Shown in pieces: positions 61,820 to 64,000 of a stretch of DNA of 64,000 nt. How positions within the stretch are numbered: position 1 is the stretch's first letter; every line of letters starts with the position of its first letter. Position numbers and translations under genes: made by a program. The notes beneath the pieces are model-generated. The model worked only from the letters and a program-made list of their open reading frames with translations. It did not search any database and was not told the origin of the DNA. The stretch comes from Mucor racemosus (lineage: Eukaryota > Mucoromycota > Mucoromycetes > Mucorales > Mucoraceae): assembly GCA_027405735.1 (NCBI GenBank), contig JAPEHQ010000011.1, positions 1,488,001 through 1,552,000 on the forward strand. Reading direction: 5' to 3'.

Positions 61820-63462
61820 TTATTGTTGAGTTCTTTTAAAAGCACACATTTTACAAACTAATTCACCATTTTCATCACCTTGCCACATGCCTAATTGATC
61901 CCAAAAAAGAAATATAATCAATAAAAACAGACACTTTTTTTAATACGCAATCTTACCTGGTACACGAGAGGATAATGCTCGACTACAATCAGAGCATTGG
62001 AAATGGTGAATATGATAATCATGACCAAGGGCACTAGCTGAAGGCCCATCAATCATTTGATTACATTGATGACAAACCTTTGCTGAAGGTCTGGTCTCGG
62101 CTGTCGATTTAGCATTTATATTTGACAATGAAGAACGATTGGAAATATCAGGTCTTTTATATGATTCTTCTGTTCTAGATGGTGAAGGCGAGGGAAGATC
62201 AGGTTTTTTACCAATAGATGGCTTTGGTTTGAGTGGAGGTGGTTTTCTTTGTTCCACATTTTGTTGTTGTGGTTGTTGTCTTTGTGTTGGTTTGTTGGTT
62301 ATTGGATGATGATAATGTTCTTCACAATATGGCGTATTATCACGTACTAAAAATGATCCTCCAGTAAATGGTTTTTTACAATCCTATATACACAATTAAA
62401 ATCAAATGTCTATTCAAAATATGTCTATAATATCAACATACTGTGCACACAAAACATGATTTATGCCATTCCTGATCTAAAGCATTAATGTATTCACCAG
62501 ATATATATTGTCCGCAACCACTACATTTCTTTCCACAAATTTTCATGTAGTCCTCTTGACAATATGGTTTATCTTCATGTACCATAAATGCACTGTGATC
62601 TCCAAACGGTTCTTTGCAAGCTGTACAACAGAAATGGCCTTCGTGATAATGTTTACCTAATGCACTAATTGCTTGCTGTATATAGAGCATTTAATATCCA
62701 TACAGCAGCTCTTAATTTGTATATTACCTGTTCAATAGGATCATGGCAAAAATCGCAATGCAAACTGAAAAGATTCTGATAATCCTTTTTACAATACGGC
62801 TGTTCGTTCTTTTCGAAGAACTGCTCTTTCTCCAATGGTTTATGACATGTTGAACAAGTGAAGCAATGTGCATGCCATATTTGATCTAGAGCTGATACCA
62901 CAGAACCCTCAATTGGTTCATGACATTTTGGACAATCGAGACCAGCATAAATAGGGTTTAAAGTGCTTACTCTTTCCTTTGTTGGTTTTTGGGGTCTTGG
63001 ACTATTGGGTACAGCGGGTGGTGGTGTTGAGGGTGAAACAGTAGGCAATGGAGGAGGTAAAGGCGGTGATAATTTTGGTTTTGGTTGAACAGGTGGTTTG
63101 TAAGAATACGATCTCGGTGTTAAAGACGCTTCAAAAGCATCTGGTCGAGATTTAGTATTAAAATTAGGTTTTGTTGAAGATATGGCTGGTTTTGGTGTTT
63201 CGGGGAACGCAGGCGTAACGGTTTGAGTTGCATTCATTACAGTACCAGTAGCATTGCGTAAACGTTTCATTCTATCTTGTATAGTTCCATAAGCTTCCTG
63301 GTCTATTTCTTGTTGTTGTTGTTGCTGTTGTTGTTCTTGAACTGATAACTTGCTCATGGGATATATAAGCTCGCTACGAATACTATTATAATTATTTTGG
63401 CTTGGCTCCTTTTTACCATTATTGTTGCTTGAAGGTAAGCCATTGAGATAATTCTCTGTCAT
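61820..63462 (-). CDS. Paxillin-like LIM-domain protein
   Basis: Likely cytoskeleton/polarity adaptor (fungal relatives include Pxl1). Starts MTENYLNGLPSSNNN at 63462; about 480 residues in four or five exons. The N-half is disordered with a Gln run (residues about 44-51) and proline-rich stretches such as PKPKLSPPLPPPLPTVSP, potential SH3 ligands. LIM 1 (about residues 177-240) has CPKCHEPIEGSVVSALDQIWHAHCFTC..CHKPL. LIM 2 and 3 follow (ALGKHYHEGHFCCTACKEPF; CSGCGQYISGEYINALDQEWHKSCFVCTVCKKPF). After a second proline/serine linker a fourth LIM (CHQCNQMIDGPSASALGHDYHIHHFQCSDCSRAL) ends in CKMCAFKRTQQ. All zinc ligands look present. No kinase or GAP domain. Confidence 0.92.
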
Positions 63463-64000
63463 TTTGAAAAAGATGAGTTACTTGTACAAAATCAAAGAAA
63501 AAAGATAAAAAGTTGCTCTTTTACCAAGTTGGTCTTTGGTCATATATGACATAATGATTATTAAGTCTGTCTTGGAACCGAGGCGAGATTTGTTGAAAAA
63601 TAAAAAAAATAAAAGAAACTTTCAGGATTCACTTTTTTAAACCCTTTTATGGAGATCCTAAACAAAACAACTATTTTGCATCTCCGTGTTTCTTTTGCTC
63701 TACAACATCTTGGCAATCTGCATACAAACTAATCTTTTATAATGGTCTAAGGTGTAGTTTTGGTTGTTATTATCCTCTTATAATTTGTTATTTTTTATTT
63801 CGTAGCTGTGCAACATTATATTAGGACATTTTGTCGTTTTTTTCAATAGATTTCAGGAGATGGCTAAACTTTAAAACGTTTTCCTGGATGTTTAAGCATG
63901 TATAAATAGGTTTCAACAATTTTATTACATTTATATACAAGTCTAATGTATATTAACATTTTTCTAATTTTCTATTTCAATATTATAAACTTATTTGATT
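63463..64000. other. Right edge, upstream region of the LIM gene
   Basis: No gene is recognised. The first 100-150 bases probably hold the LIM gene promoter and leader. Confidence 0.4.

Overview
The window is nuclear DNA of a filamentous fungus. The base composition is very AT-rich, introns are mostly 50-80 bases with GTAAGT/GTATGT donors and CTAAC-type branch sites, and there is a QRRRW-type chitin synthase. Low GC, heavy repeat load and short-intron genes fit an early-diverging fungus (Mucoromycota, probably Mucorales); that placement is inference. No tRNA, rRNA or CRISPR locus was recognised.

Layout. Bases 1-3100 hold a decayed 21-bp minisatellite with heptapeptide coding character, bordered by 90-bp direct repeats. 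Bases 3.6-14.9 kb are a transposon graveyard: an unclassified repeat family (here R2), a 3.4-kb inverted-terminal-repeat element (family R1) and a complete, apparently intact hAT transposon inserted into an R2 copy. Bases 15.6-28.8 kb are gene-dense: glutathione transferase, a divergently transcribed His-rich protein, a HutD/aspartoacylase-family fusion, a NAPE-PLD-like hydrolase, an NCLX-type cation/Ca2+ exchanger and a long Ser/Arg-rich protein of unknown function. Bases 28.8-42.9 kb are again repeats: an R2 copy, then a 6.4-kb fold-back structure and another R1 copy. R1 elements carry what looks like a captured piece of a dynein intermediate chain gene.

Bases 42.9-52.6 kb hold chitin synthase, a SmgGDS-like armadillo protein, an abundant-looking secreted Asp/His-rich protein, NF-YA (HAP2) and TFIIS. 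Bases 55.1-64 kb hold ribosomal protein L26 (uL24), TFIIF alpha almost abutting it, a long-chain acyl-CoA synthetase pseudogene full of in-frame stops, and a paxillin-like LIM protein.

The genes do not form one pathway. Three basal or general transcription factors (NF-YA, TFIIS, TFIIF alpha) lie within 8 kb of each other. Wall and polarity genes (chitin synthase, SmgGDS-like, LIM protein) lie within 21 kb. I regard both as incidental clustering. The best candidates for something new are the R1 family, the intact hAT element with its paralogous empty site, the HutD-deacylase fusion, the secreted Asp/His-rich protein and the transition-riddled acyl-CoA synthetase relic.
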